From: M3007 sp033762055
GTDB taxonomy: Bacteria > Bacteroidota > Bacteroidia > Chitinophagales > Saprospiraceae
Direction: 5' to 3'
Length of the DNA stretch: 38,021 nucleotides
Assembly: GCA_033762055.1 (NCBI GenBank)
Contig: JANRLZ010000090.1
Location: forward strand, 1 to 38,021
Shown here in pieces: positions 8,285-17,555 of the stretch. Numbering within the stretch: position 1 is the stretch's first letter; each line of letters starts with the position of its first letter. Position numbers and translations under genes: made by a program. A model generated the notes under the pieces. The model made no database searches. It saw only the letters and a list, made by a program, of their open reading frames with translations, and was not told where the DNA came from.

Positions 8285-8289
8285 ATTTG

Positions 8290-8883
8290 TCATGAGGCAT
8301 CGGGTGCGACTATGTCGGCGCCTACATTGCCCTCGTTATCCTGTACGTTGTAGCCTTTAGAACGGCCGTACACTTCAAGTTGTTTGGCCAGCACATTGCG
8401 GGCGCGGTGCAAACGCGAACGAACGGTGCCGATCGGGATATCAAGGATGGCGGCTATCTCTTCATAAGTAAAATCTTCGAGATCAAGCAGCACCACGGTG
8501 CGAAAGTTGGGCGACAACAGGTTGATCGCCTGCATCACCTCGTCGCCCATGCGATCGTTGCGCGGGCTTTCGGCCACCGGAAGCAGGCGCACCCCCGGAT
8601 CATCAATGTCGCGGGTGCGGGGCTGGGTCTTGCGGCTGCGCCATTCATTGATGAAAGCGTTGCGACAAATGCGGAACAACCATGCTTTGGCATTCGTATC
8701 GGCCGTATAGCGCTCAATAAAGCGCCATGCTTTCAGGAACGTTTCCTGCGCAAGGTCCTCAGCCTGCGACCGATCGCCTGTGAGGCGGTAGGAAAAGGCA
8801 TACACCGCATCGAGCAGGGGCATGAACTCCTGTTCAAAAATTCGATTTTGCGCGTTGTTTGCCTTGTAGGTTAAGGTAGCCAT
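8290..8883 (-). CDS. RNA polymerase sigma-70 factor, ECF subfamily
   Basis: This is an alternative sigma factor that redirects RNA polymerase to a specific gene set. The start chosen is the ATG at 8883 (MATLTYK, 197 residues). The frame is open to 8940, but that extension would cross the promoter boxes at 8912-8942. Region 2 is clear (FSYRLTGDRSQAEDLAQETFLKAWRF...AWLFRICRNAFINEWR). Region 4 is the helix-turn-helix YEEIAAILDIPIGTVRSRLHRAR. The proteins fit the generic RpoE-like group. No zinc-finger anti-sigma gene or FecR/SusC partner is adjacent; the next gene on the strand is a small unknown frame beyond a repeat element. Its targets cannot be inferred. Confidence 0.93.
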   Translation of the reverse strand: MATLTYKANNAQNRIFEQEFMPLLDAVYAFSYRLTGDRSQAEDLAQETFLKAWRFIERYTADTNAKAWLFRICRNAFINEWRSRKTQPRTRDIDDPGVRLLPVAESPRNDRMGDEVMQAINLLSPNFRTVVLLDLEDFTYEEIAAILDIPIGTVRSRLHRARNVLAKQLEVYGRSKGYNVQDNEGNVGADIVAPDAS

Positions 8884-8911
8884 AAAATTTGGGTTTAGTG
8901 AATCGGCACTG

Positions 8912-8942
8912 CAAAGGTCGCCGTGAAGCGCATACAACACAA
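8912..8942 (-). promoter_or_regulatory. Bacteroidota-type promoter of the ECF sigma gene
   Basis: Read on the minus strand, TTG (8940-8942) is followed after 20 nt by GACCTTTG (8912-8919). This fits TTG-N17-23-TAnnTTTG apart from the first base of the -7 box. The predicted transcript would start near 8905, giving a leader of about 20 nt before the ATG at 8883. That supports the shorter start. Confidence 0.5.
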
Positions 8943-9204
8943 GGGGAGGAAAGAGAGTTCCCGGAATTAATTTTTTCCGGACTTTCTTCCTGATAGGATA
9001 ATTACGGGTTTTACACGGGTACCCGATTTTACGAGATTGGGAGAGGCCGGTGATCGGTGGCGTTGTGAAGGCATTTGTTGTGCCCGGGTTGGTAAAAAGA
9101 GGATAATTTGACCCTTCAAAGCACCAAAAAGTACCATCTCGCTGCCCGAAATACCCTGTTTCCCGCCGTTCCCTTCGTATTTGCCGCCATATCCTAAATG
9201 TGTT

Positions 9205-9302
9205 TTTGGCTGAAAGATGGCTGCGCCTATCTTCGTCCCAGTTTTCTCATAGTATGTTTTGATTTTCCTACTGCTTCCCCTTCTGGCAGTAGGATTTTTT
9301 TT
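9205..9302 (+). ncRNA. Candidate small RNA or attenuated leader
   Basis: A promoter-like pair, TTTG (9205-9208) and TATCTTCG (9228-9235) with a 19-nt spacer, is followed after about 30 nt by a strong terminator: stem TCCTACTGC / GCAGTAGGA (9266-9294), then eight T. The predicted transcript is about 60 nt (near 9241 to 9302) and contains no open frame of note. It could be an independent small RNA or a leader that ends early upstream of the rhodanese gene. This is inferred from signal arrangement only; no RNA family is recognised. Confidence 0.4.
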
Positions 9303-9350
9303 GAATCCTCTCTCCTTCAAGGGCCTCCGCTCTATATTTTTTTCGGTTTG

Positions 9351-9389
9351 GCACTTGGCGCGACGTTTTCTGAATGTCGCGCCGGGTGC
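9351..9389 (+). other. Stable hairpin upstream of the rhodanese gene
   Basis: GCACTTGGCGCGAC pairs with GTCGCGCCGGGTGC over 14 positions if two G-U pairs are allowed, around an 11-nt loop. It lies about 60 bp before the start codon and is followed by T-rich sequence (9404-9420). It may be a second terminator or a leader structure. Confidence 0.45.
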
Positions 9390-9452
9390 GGGTCGCTTCC
9401 CAACTTTTTGTCGTTTTTTTCGTTTGAATCGGACATTGCACACGATTCAATC

Positions 9453-9968
9453 ATGCGTTTTTTTTCAAAAAAATCCTTGCTGATATCCGGACTTCTCCTG
9501 CTCGCAATCGCCTGTTTCGGACAGGTAAAAAGCGGCGCTTACCGGGCCATGTTGTACACACTTCTGTCGCACACGGTACCCGAAACCGGCGTTAAAGAAG
9601 CTGCCGAACTGCATCGTAACGGCGCCATATTTCTCGATGCCCGCGAGCCGCGCGAATTTGAAGTTAGTCGCATCCCGGGTGCTGTTCCGGTAGGTTACGA
9701 CCATTTTGACCTGCGGAATTTACCCGACACTATTCAAAAGGACCGGCCGGTAGTCGTGTATTGTTCGGTCGGTTATCGCAGCGAAAAAGTGGCTGAAAAA
9801 CTGAAAAAAGCAGGTTTTACCCGGGTGTCAAACCTCTACGGTGGTATTTTTGAATGGGTAAATCAGGGTTATGCGGTCGTTGATGCCACGGGCGCCACGC
9901 AAAACGTTCACGCCTACGACCGTACCTGGGGTGTATGGCTGAAAAAAGGCCGGAAAGTGTACAAATAA
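9453..9968 (+). CDS. Exported rhodanese-like protein
   Basis: This is a single-domain rhodanese fold, which typically carries sulfur as a persulfide on an active-site cysteine. The start chosen is the ATG at 9453 (171 residues) because a signal peptide begins there (RFFSKKSLLISGLLLLAIACFGQ). The open frame extends upstream only through non-coding structure. A cysteine at 21 could be a lipoprotein site but the lipobox is weak. The rhodanese domain covers about 45-150: DAREPREFEVSRIPGAVPV, then the active-site loop CSVGYRS with Cys104. It ends about 65 bp from a convergent gene. Extracytoplasmic rhodaneses are common, but the sulfur donor and acceptor are unknown. Confidence 0.9.
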   Translation: MRFFSKKSLLISGLLLLAIACFGQVKSGAYRAMLYTLLSHTVPETGVKEAAELHRNGAIFLDAREPREFEVSRIPGAVPVGYDHFDLRNLPDTIQKDRPVVVYCSVGYRSEKVAEKLKKAGFTRVSNLYGGIFEWVNQGYAVVDATGATQNVHAYDRTWGVWLKKGRKVYK

Positions 9969-9972
9969 AAAA

Positions 9973-9995
9973 CCCGGTCACCTTACGGCGCCGGG
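9973..9995 (-). terminator. Terminator of the beta-barrel gene
   Basis: On the minus strand CCCGG/CCGGG with an inner CGCC-GTAA-GGTG stem is followed by TTTTTTATT (plus-strand A-run 9967-9972). It overlaps the rhodanese stop region, separating the two convergent genes. Confidence 0.65.
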
Positions 9996-10033
9996 CATCT
10001 ATTGTATGAAGGCCAACTTCTTACAAAGAGAAG

Positions 10034-11233
10034 TTATTTCTTTACATTATCAAATTTAGGGGTGTTCATCATGGCATGTCCGGCTTGTTGTTCGCCAAAA
10101 CGATACGCTACGCCTACACTTACCGAGTAGTCGGCAAAAGCGGCGTCGCCGTTGCGCGGGATGCCGTTGATGTCGTTGCCGCTTGCAATGTCGGCTACGC
10201 TGCGTGTGCGTTTCCGGTACAGGGCATAAGGAACATTGGCAGAAAAAATAAACTTGCCACGCTGCCAGGCTACACTCGGCTCTGCAGAAACGATAAAGCC
10301 GGGACGACGGAACCCTTTACTGCCGCCAACCAAATCTTTAGCCGGGATACCCTCAGCGCGAAGCCCCAGTCCAAACATAAGTCCCATTTTGGGCAGGGCC
10401 AGGTAGTTCAAACCTATACGTACCACATATTGGTCGGCAATGGAGTGAAAAGCCGTGATTGAGTCAACCGCGGTAGAATTAACATTCAGTACACGATTCA
10501 CCGTATTGTTCGTTTCCTGAGGGTTCGACATGTAAAAACCGTTGAGGTACAAGGCGCCGTTTTTGAATACAGTGGTAAAACCCTGCAATTCGAGGCTGAT
10601 ACCTACACCACCATCGCCCAACTGGATGGACTGGTCAACTGCTTTTACGATGATCGAGTCGGAGCCATCGCTCGATTTGCGGCGGTGGAATTCATCCTGC
10701 ACATTTTCATTGCCGGTAGGAAGTTTTACGCCCAATCCGACTGAAAGATTGCGGTTGTAGTGTTTATCCGGATTCAATATCCAGTAGGCTGCAGAAAGGC
10801 GAAGGTCGCCAAGGCCTTGTGCACCGGTATGGAAGCGCTTTTGTTCGGGGTTGGCAGTTTTGGTATTGCCATAGTGTTCGTAGAGAGAAGACCGGTCATA
10901 GTAGATCAGCGGAAGATTGGCCGAAATACTCAGACGTTGACTGATGCCATAAGAAATGCCCAGATCGAGCGAATGTGCGTCGTTGATGACTTCGGTATTG
11001 TTTTCGAGGCGCTCTTTTTGCTCCGTATCGCTTTTGAAGTGACGGAACGATTGAAAGTAACGGTAGTTGGCGCCGATTTGCCATTGGCCCTTGCCCAGAA
11101 GAATAGAGTTGGTGGCCGTACCGGAACATCCACTCATCGGACGAATGGCAACACAGCCCTGCGCTGCGAGATGTTGTGCAAAAAAGGCTGAAAAAATACC
11201 AAAAACAAGCAGAAGGAGTAAGTTTCTTTTCAT
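10034..11233 (-). CDS. Outer-membrane beta-barrel protein, hypothetical
   Basis: The 399-residue protein has a signal peptide (MKRNLLLLLVFGIFSAFFAQHLAAQ). It continues with GCVAIRPMSGCSG, a cysteine-bearing start, then repeated amphipathic strands with GxGxxLPTGNE-type turns and a YRFG end to the last strand. This is the pattern of long barrel proteins annotated as transporters or as MetA-pathway-like (phenol degradation) outer-membrane proteins. A barrel in the outer membrane is a good inference; substrate and role are unknown. A promoter-like pair lies upstream and a terminator follows, so it is probably a single-gene unit. It converges with the rhodanese gene. Confidence 0.75.
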   Translation of the reverse strand: MKRNLLLLLVFGIFSAFFAQHLAAQGCVAIRPMSGCSGTATNSILLGKGQWQIGANYRYFQSFRHFKSDTEQKERLENNTEVINDAHSLDLGISYGISQRLSISANLPLIYYDRSSLYEHYGNTKTANPEQKRFHTGAQGLGDLRLSAAYWILNPDKHYNRNLSVGLGVKLPTGNENVQDEFHRRKSSDGSDSIIVKAVDQSIQLGDGGVGISLELQGFTTVFKNGALYLNGFYMSNPQETNNTVNRVLNVNSTAVDSITAFHSIADQYVVRIGLNYLALPKMGLMFGLGLRAEGIPAKDLVGGSKGFRRPGFIVSAEPSVAWQRGKFIFSANVPYALYRKRTRSVADIASGNDINGIPRNGDAAFADYSVSVGVAYRFGEQQAGHAMMNTPKFDNVKK

Positions 11234-11259
11234 GAGTAAAGTCTTTAAAAAATGTAGTG

Positions 11260-11288
11260 CAAAGGTTGGGGTATCTCCCCCTTACAAA
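11260..11288 (-). promoter_or_regulatory. Promoter-like boxes for the beta-barrel gene
   Basis: On the minus strand, TTTG (11285-11288) is followed after 17 nt by AACCTTTG (11260-11267), one mismatch from TAnnTTTG. The predicted start is about 20 nt upstream of the ATG at 11233. Confidence 0.45.
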
Positions 11289-11338
11289 CCTTAAAGACTG
11301 CTTAGAATAGCCTTGAACCGGCTGAAAAAGATATAAAG

Positions 11339-11378
11339 ACAACCGGGGACATCGCTTGCCTGCAATGCCCCCGGTTGT
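11339..11378 (-). terminator. Terminator of the giant type IX cargo gene
   Basis: A 10-bp perfect stem ACAACCGGGG / CCCCGGTTGT with a 20-nt loop lies about 50 nt past the stop codon at 11426. T-rich sequence follows on the minus strand (CTTTATATCTTTTT), and a T-run also follows on the plus strand, so it could work both ways. Confidence 0.7.
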
Positions 11379-11425
11379 TTTTTACCAGTGAACAACATTC
11401 TGAAAGTCGTTCGGAAATGCCGCTT

Positions 11426-14400
11426 TTATCTAATCAGGGTCACTTCCCTGCTCCTCACGACCGTATTGCCGCCGCATTCCACCTTAATGATATAGACGTA
11501 CACATCGGAAGGCGCCGGTTTGTCGCCGATCATGCCATCCCAGGCAGCGCTTGTGCCGGAACCTTCGAATATTTTTTGTCCCCAGCGACTGTACACTTCC
11601 AGCGACAGTACCACGTCGGCGCCTTCGCTGGGCACGACCCGGAACAAATCGTTGGCTCCGTCGCCGTTGGGCGAGAAGGCGTTCGGGATGAAAATCTGGT
11701 TCTCGTCGCACACATATACCCGGTATTCTGCCGAATCAATACAGCCGTTGCCGTCGCGTACCACCAGCAGGAAAGTAGTCGAAGTATCCGGGCTTGCACT
11801 GGGATCGGGGCAATCGGAGCATTCCAACACATCGGGGTCGAAAGGCGACCATTCATAGCTGGCATAATCATCCGGTGTTTCGATGACCACACTTTCACCC
11901 AGTGCAATTACCAGCGCCGAATCCTGCTCGGGAATTTCGGGATTAGGCACCTGGTTCACGGTTACACAATGCGTGCTGTCACAGTTTGCACTGTTGGTAA
12001 AGGTGCGGCAAAGGTTGCCCGCAGTAGTAAAGACGCTGTCGAAGACCGGTGTGGAGCCGCCCGGGCAAATCACCCTGGTTTCGGAAGTCTGGGTTTCCAC
12101 TACGATCAGTTCGCGGGTTACAAGGCTGTCGCATCCGTTGGCGCCAACCAGTTCGAGGGTGTACACGCCGGGTATGTCGGTGGTTTGGCCGAGGATCAAC
12201 ACCGGTTCCCCTTCGCAGGTAGTGATCGGCGGTAATTGTGTTTGCGATGCCGGGTTGACAAACACCTGAACGGATCCGGTGCCGGTGCAACCGCCCGAAA
12301 AGGTCACGGTGACAAAGTAGGTAGCGCCGGCAGTGGGCTGGATGACTTGATTCTGCTGGTTGGGGTTGGTGATGCCCGGTCCCGTCCAGTTGTAGGCCGA
12401 ACCGCCGGGGGTTGATTCAAGGGTAATCGGATCCCCTTCACAAATGGTCTGGTTTTCTGTTTCAATACCAAAATCGCCGCCAAACTGAATTTCAAATCGC
12501 CGCTCGATGGTGCAACCGCTGGATTGTTCCTGCAAGACCAGCGTTACCAACTCGCCGGGCTGGATGTCCGGGCCGGGGGTGTAGGTGGCATTGGCGCAAT
12601 TCACGCAATTCAATCCGTCTGGTGTCAGCCAGGTGTAGGTGTTGCCGGATACTTCCGGCGTACCTACATTGACGTTTTGCAGCTGGCACAGTCCAATTCC
12701 CTGCGTAACGATTTGGTTGCCGGCCAGCGGAAACACATGGTCGGCACAGGCACAGTTTTCGTCGGCGGGGATAAGTGCAATCAGGTCGCAGTAAGCGGAA
12801 ACGGGCAGGTTGTTCAAATTGCCCGAAACGGGCAGGATACCTCCGGCCGGGATGGTACCGTTGGTATTGACCGTCGCAACGACGGGCTCGCCGGGGTCAA
12901 TCTGGTTGTTGCCGTTTTGGTCGTGGTAAATTTCCACTACCGGATCGTTAGCCACGGCATCGCCGGCATTCTCCAGAACGGCATTAAAGGTAGTTTGCCC
13001 GCCTTGCGTATTCAGCGAAAAACTGTTGAACTGCAGTTCGGGATTTTGCGCATTCAGGTTGAGCAATGATTCGCCGGTAGCGACGTAAATGTCGCAAAAC
13101 TGGTTGTTCGACTGGCAAAAGGCCTCGGTTTTTTCCCTTGTTTGCAGGATTACAAATTTATCGGCACAGCCGGCCGGATCGTCGTACCGGATGCTGAAAG
13201 TAAATTCCATGATCGTTCCTGCGCCGATATTGGAAGGAAGCGGCAATTGCAGTTGTTGTCCCGACACCTGCGGCGGACCTGCAGGTGCGTTGGCCCCGTC
13301 ATCATAAGAGCCGGCGACATACGAGGTGCCGATGGGCAACAGGATATAAATGCTGTCGCCCGGCATGGGGGTGTCGTTTACCGCAATACTGGCGGTCAGT
13401 TGTACTTCTTCGCCACAACCGGCATTGCCGGGCGGGTTGCTGAAATTGAGGTTGGAAACAGCGGTGTAGGAAGGCTCCACCCCTTCGATCATGATCGGGT
13501 CGCCGGGTTTGCGCAGTACATTGGAAATGATGCCGCATGACTGGATAGATTCGGCGCCATAGATGGGTTGGGCGTTGGCGACCGCGCCGCATTCTGCAAT
13601 CACCTTGAATCGGATTCTCAGCGCATTAAGCGGATCCTGGTCGGCAGAAATCAACCCGTCGGATGCCAACAGACTGGATGCCGCTTCGGGGTCAAACTGC
13701 CAGATATTGCCCGGAACTTCCACCGGATCAGGCATATTGACAAACGCTCCTCCGGCAGGGTAGGAAAGCTGCGAGGTGCCCGGTGCGATCCGTATTCCCG
13801 GTGGTAGTTTGATACTTGGCAGCACGTCGTATGCTGTGCCGTCGTTGGCATTCGAAATTTCAAATTCAAAAAAGCCCGATGGCTGGCACATCGGGATGGA
13901 TGGCGGCTCGTTGAGAATGGTCAGTTCGAGTTCGGGTGGTTGGGCGCGCAATTCAATGGTTTCACTGAAATTGCCGCACCCGTCGCCGTTGGCATTGAAT
14001 ACCGGTGCGCAATCCCAACCGAAATGAATGGTTAATTTGACGGTTCTGCAACTCCGGTTGGTGGCAATAAAGCGGAAAGCCGGATTGGCAAACATCGCCA
14101 TATCGCCCAATTGATACACCCCGCCCACCTGCGGTATGGGAAGCCCGGTAACGGCGTCGAGCAGTTGAATATCAGCCAGATCGCCATCAGATTCGATGAA
14201 AATCCAGGAGTTGAGCGCTGTTACCTGCGAATTGTTGCGGAGGAAAAACTGAATATCTACCTCGCTGGTCGGCAGGAAATAGATGTTGTCGGGAGAGAAA
14301 AATTCAATTTTGGGACTTCCGTTCTGGTAACCATTCGGGTTGACAATATAGTAGGAATCGTTGATCGGGTTGTGAATACACATGTTGGCATACCGCATTC

Positions 14401-17362
14401 CCAACACCGTACGCCCGAACACCGTGCCGTTGTAACCACAGGTGGTGTCAAATCGGGTGCTTATTTCAAAAGAATACCCCTCGTCAATTAAATTGGAAAA
14501 ATACGGACTCAGGTCGAGGCGCATGGAATCGCCGTCAAAACCCGGCGTCAGAGGCGTTACTCCGAACAATTGAACGTTATCTTGCAAGGTCAGGTGATTC
14601 AATCTGCTGTCTACCAGTCCTACGTTGGTGGGCAAACTGTAGGAATAACTCGTTACCGTCGAAAGTTGCCGCACCTCGAAGGGGAACATGTTAGGGCGGG
14701 CGATCCGCATGATGTACTGGAAAGGCGACAGCTCGGTACTTTGCGAACAGGGTTCAATGCGGTGTGCGTTCGGGTTGACGACTTCGAGGTAGCCGGAAAA
14801 TTGGCATATTTCTTTTTCGGAGCAAAAATCGCCCAGCTCCCACGAATAGGTTTTTTCCGTATCGCAAATGGAGTTGCGGAAATTAATCAAGGGTGGAGCG
14901 TTCGAACCGTTGGGAGTGAAATTGTATTCGAATTTATAGTCGGAGGTAAAAATCAGCGAATCTCCCTGTCCCAGAGAAAAATTGGGAGGCAGGCAATCCA
15001 GGGAGGCAAAGTCGAGGTCATACTGGTGGAACATATTGCCCAGCACATCCACAATTTGTGGCGGGCGAATGTTGGGCTCGGCCACCTGAATAATATGTTG
15101 ATCGGACTTTATTTCAGGCAATGGGATGTCGCAATTGTATTGTTGTCCGGCGGCGGTTTTAATCGTTAGGCGTGCTGAAACAAAACTGGTGGTATCGTAA
15201 TTAACAAAAAGCAGCTTGCTCATACCCAGGTCGTAGGAATCGCCGTCGAGGGTATCAAAATCACTTTGCCAGGATTCAAGGAAAACCCGGAAACTCAGTT
15301 GATCGAGCGTGCCTTGTACCATCACAGCGCGCAATTCGGTGCGCAGGGTGTCGCCTACCAGAAAACGGTCGCGGCGAACGCCGGGCGCATTGGCCGGGCT
15401 ATTGTTGTCGGCCATCCGATCGTCGTTGTTGTCCTGCACGCCGTAATTGACCCGATAGGAATCAAAATCAACGACAACCAGGTTTCCTTCGCCCAGTCCG
15501 CCACCACCGCCTCCTCCTCCTCCGCCGCCGGTGGTATCGCACTGATCGTCTACGACCAGAATGAATTCATCGCAAAAGGTAACGGCACAATCAATGGTTT
15601 CGTCGGGGGTGGCTGACACCAGCGTGTATGATTCCAATTTAAGTTGGCAGCCACCACAGTCGGAAGGAGGCGGGAATACGGTGTAATCCAGGCCGCGGGG
15701 AGGGATGTTTGGCACCGTGGCCTGACAGGGTAACCCTTGTTCGCAGTGATAAAGCAAACAAAAATTGGTGGATACTGAATCTTGTGAAAAAGGCAGGTCA
15801 AACACCATGCTGACAGTACTGGAGCCATCCGGATTTTGTGTAATTTCAGCATCAAGCGGGTTTTGTCCATCAAGCGTGAAGGGGCATTCCTGCAACCAGT
15901 CGAAACCGAGCGGTATATTGAAAATGACCTGTAAAAAGCCGGTATCCTGCGTAAGCCGGCCAGACATTACCCAATATTCGATATTATAAGTACTATCGTC
16001 CTGGAGGCAATCTTCGAGTTCATACTTGGTTCCGGCGGTAATTTTCAAAAAATTGGTATCCGGGAAGAAATCAAACACGCCGCCTACCGGTGCGTTGGGA
16101 GGGCAGGCTTTTTCATAGCTGAATCCGACGCGCATGGCCGGTATCAGGCCGCCGCAGATGGGTTGGCAATAATAGGTACTAAAACGCAGTCGAACCGTAT
16201 CGCCCGGTAACACTTCCGGAACACTTGCTGCTGCGGCTAACGAATAGACATTGATTTCGCAGCTCAACAATTCGCCCGGTACGCTGCCGCCGGAAGGGAG
16301 GGGCTGCCAGCCCGAACCGTTGTTCCACTCAAAGGAATTCTGATCAATGGCATGAAAGAGCGTATCCAGGGTGTAGGGGGCAAGTTGAACGTTGGTTGCC
16401 GGTAGTTCACCGTTGTTGATGATTAAGATTTCCTGTATGGAAGGAATCAGGCCGCACTGGCTGAGCGGCGGGGCATATACCGGTACAAACGACAGGTTGG
16501 GGTTTTGTGTGGTAGGCAGGATGGTAATAGAGGCGTACACACTGTCTTGCTGGCAGTTGGTAGGGCCTCCACAGCCCCATCCGATTACGATGAGCGATTG
16601 GTTGGTAAAACTCGGAATGCCGCAATCTTCGACGGTCACTTTTTCCACCAGGGTGATTTCTTCATCCTTGTCGAGAAAATTATCGAAGTTGCCTACGGTG
16701 CTGAAAAGAGAACCGGGAATATCGGCAAAGAAAAAAGTGCCGGCATTCACCTGGTTGATACCGCCTTGTAAGTCCATGCTGAGGCCAGGGAAGTGGCTGT
16801 CTGTAAACCGCAGCGACTGAATGGGGCCATTGCGTGTATTCTTTACCGTAATCATGCGCATGATGACATCGCCCTTCTGGGCGGTAACCGTGGGCGGCGT
16901 TACGGTTCCGATGTTAAGAAATGCAGTTTCAACCGGATAAAAATTGGAGATCAACTGTTTGCTTCCTCCCGCATAGGTGGCCACAATGGTATTGGAAAAT
17001 GTTTGGCCGCTATTGATGGCCTGTACAACCGGACAATCAGCCGTCATACTTAATGTAAAAGAAACGGTGGCGCCTCCGGCCAGGTCGTTGAGGGCAAACA
17101 CAGGGGCATTCAGATTGGAAATATTGTTTTCCGTTGCACCTGCCACAGTTCCTGGCTGGTAGTTGATGCCGGCGGGGAAGCTTATGGTGACACGCAGATT
17201 GGTGGCCGCCGGACTACCAGCGCCGTTTTGCAGGGTAACACCCATCTGATCGTTTCCACAAACGTACAAACCGTCGGGATTTTGGGTCGAAATGACCACA
17301 TTTTGGGCAAAAAGGGAGGCTGAAAACGCCAGGAAGGACAGGGCAGTGGTAAATAGTTTCAT
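11426..17362 (-). CDS. Giant secreted protein with type IX (type B) sorting domain
   Basis: This is a 1978-residue extracellular or surface protein. A signal peptide (MKLFTTALSFLAFSASLFAQ) is followed by many DUF11-like/Ig-like segments (for example ATNLRVTISFPAGINYQPG). An 11-glycine linker lies near residues 610-621. Further beta-rich repeats follow, then two or three PKD/Ig-like repeats with ICEGD, TCEGE and VICPGG openings. The last 95 residues are the gliding-motility/CHU_C sorting domain (IFIPNAFSPNGDGANDLFRV...YSRWGQKIFEG...W-DG), the known signal for type IX export, type B. No enzymatic motif is visible, so an adhesin or structural role is most likely. A TTACTTTG box at 17422-17429 may be its -7 element. 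Confidence 0.92.
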   Translation of the reverse strand: MKLFTTALSFLAFSASLFAQNVVISTQNPDGLYVCGNDQMGVTLQNGAGSPAATNLRVTISFPAGINYQPGTVAGATENNISNLNAPVFALNDLAGGATVSFTLSMTADCPVVQAINSGQTFSNTIVATYAGGSKQLISNFYPVETAFLNIGTVTPPTVTAQKGDVIMRMITVKNTRNGPIQSLRFTDSHFPGLSMDLQGGINQVNAGTFFFADIPGSLFSTVGNFDNFLDKDEEITLVEKVTVEDCGIPSFTNQSLIVIGWGCGGPTNCQQDSVYASITILPTTQNPNLSFVPVYAPPLSQCGLIPSIQEILIINNGELPATNVQLAPYTLDTLFHAIDQNSFEWNNGSGWQPLPSGGSVPGELLSCEINVYSLAAAASVPEVLPGDTVRLRFSTYYCQPICGGLIPAMRVGFSYEKACPPNAPVGGVFDFFPDTNFLKITAGTKYELEDCLQDDSTYNIEYWVMSGRLTQDTGFLQVIFNIPLGFDWLQECPFTLDGQNPLDAEITQNPDGSSTVSMVFDLPFSQDSVSTNFCLLYHCEQGLPCQATVPNIPPRGLDYTVFPPPSDCGGCQLKLESYTLVSATPDETIDCAVTFCDEFILVVDDQCDTTGGGGGGGGGGGLGEGNLVVVDFDSYRVNYGVQDNNDDRMADNNSPANAPGVRRDRFLVGDTLRTELRAVMVQGTLDQLSFRVFLESWQSDFDTLDGDSYDLGMSKLLFVNYDTTSFVSARLTIKTAAGQQYNCDIPLPEIKSDQHIIQVAEPNIRPPQIVDVLGNMFHQYDLDFASLDCLPPNFSLGQGDSLIFTSDYKFEYNFTPNGSNAPPLINFRNSICDTEKTYSWELGDFCSEKEICQFSGYLEVVNPNAHRIEPCSQSTELSPFQYIMRIARPNMFPFEVRQLSTVTSYSYSLPTNVGLVDSRLNHLTLQDNVQLFGVTPLTPGFDGDSMRLDLSPYFSNLIDEGYSFEISTRFDTTCGYNGTVFGRTVLGMRYANMCIHNPINDSYYIVNPNGYQNGSPKIEFFSPDNIYFLPTSEVDIQFFLRNNSQVTALNSWIFIESDGDLADIQLLDAVTGLPIPQVGGVYQLGDMAMFANPAFRFIATNRSCRTVKLTIHFGWDCAPVFNANGDGCGNFSETIELRAQPPELELTILNEPPSIPMCQPSGFFEFEISNANDGTAYDVLPSIKLPPGIRIAPGTSQLSYPAGGAFVNMPDPVEVPGNIWQFDPEAASSLLASDGLISADQDPLNALRIRFKVIAECGAVANAQPIYGAESIQSCGIISNVLRKPGDPIMIEGVEPSYTAVSNLNFSNPPGNAGCGEEVQLTASIAVNDTPMPGDSIYILLPIGTSYVAGSYDDGANAPAGPPQVSGQQLQLPLPSNIGAGTIMEFTFSIRYDDPAGCADKFVILQTREKTEAFCQSNNQFCDIYVATGESLLNLNAQNPELQFNSFSLNTQGGQTTFNAVLENAGDAVANDPVVEIYHDQNGNNQIDPGEPVVATVNTNGTIPAGGILPVSGNLNNLPVSAYCDLIALIPADENCACADHVFPLAGNQIVTQGIGLCQLQNVNVGTPEVSGNTYTWLTPDGLNCVNCANATYTPGPDIQPGELVTLVLQEQSSGCTIERRFEIQFGGDFGIETENQTICEGDPITLESTPGGSAYNWTGPGITNPNQQNQVIQPTAGATYFVTVTFSGGCTGTGSVQVFVNPASQTQLPPITTCEGEPVLILGQTTDIPGVYTLELVGANGCDSLVTRELIVVETQTSETRVICPGGSTPVFDSVFTTAGNLCRTFTNSANCDSTHCVTVNQVPNPEIPEQDSALVIALGESVVIETPDDYASYEWSPFDPDVLECSDCPDPSASPDTSTTFLLVVRDGNGCIDSAEYRVYVCDENQIFIPNAFSPNGDGANDLFRVVPSEGADVVLSLEVYSRWGQKIFEGSGTSAAWDGMIGDKPAPSDVYVYIIKVECGGNTVVRSREVTLIR

Positions 17363-17555
17363 CCTGAATGGTTATAGTAGTTGATGTATTCCGGTTTCGT
17401 GTTATTTGAAATTAAGGCCCACAAAGTAAGCAGCGCCAGTTAAACCGATAAAAGGTATTTCGAAAAATGACGCAGTGTAGCAGTAAATGCGCTGCCTGTC
17501 TTTTTCTAATGACGCATAAGTTGGCAAAAAAGGATGGGTAATCGGGATAAAAAAA

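Larger units (their letters stand above)
8884..9452. other. Long intergenic region (569 bp)
   Basis: There is no convincing protein gene. The minus-strand frame at 8967-9443 encodes a highly basic, low-complexity product and crosses a strong terminator, so it is rejected. The region holds the sigma promoter, a plus-strand promoter-terminator pair (9205-9302) and a stable hairpin (9351-9389) ahead of the rhodanese gene. Confidence 0.6.

Noticed and set aside
8967..9443. Minus-strand open frame of 158 codons in the long intergenic region
   Set aside because: Product is very basic and low-complexity, with no domain or signal, and the frame crosses a strong plus-strand terminator and a stable hairpin.
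11375..12235. Plus-strand frame of 286 codons over the end of the giant cargo gene
   Set aside because: Starts inside the terminator and lies opposite the conserved type IX sorting domain.
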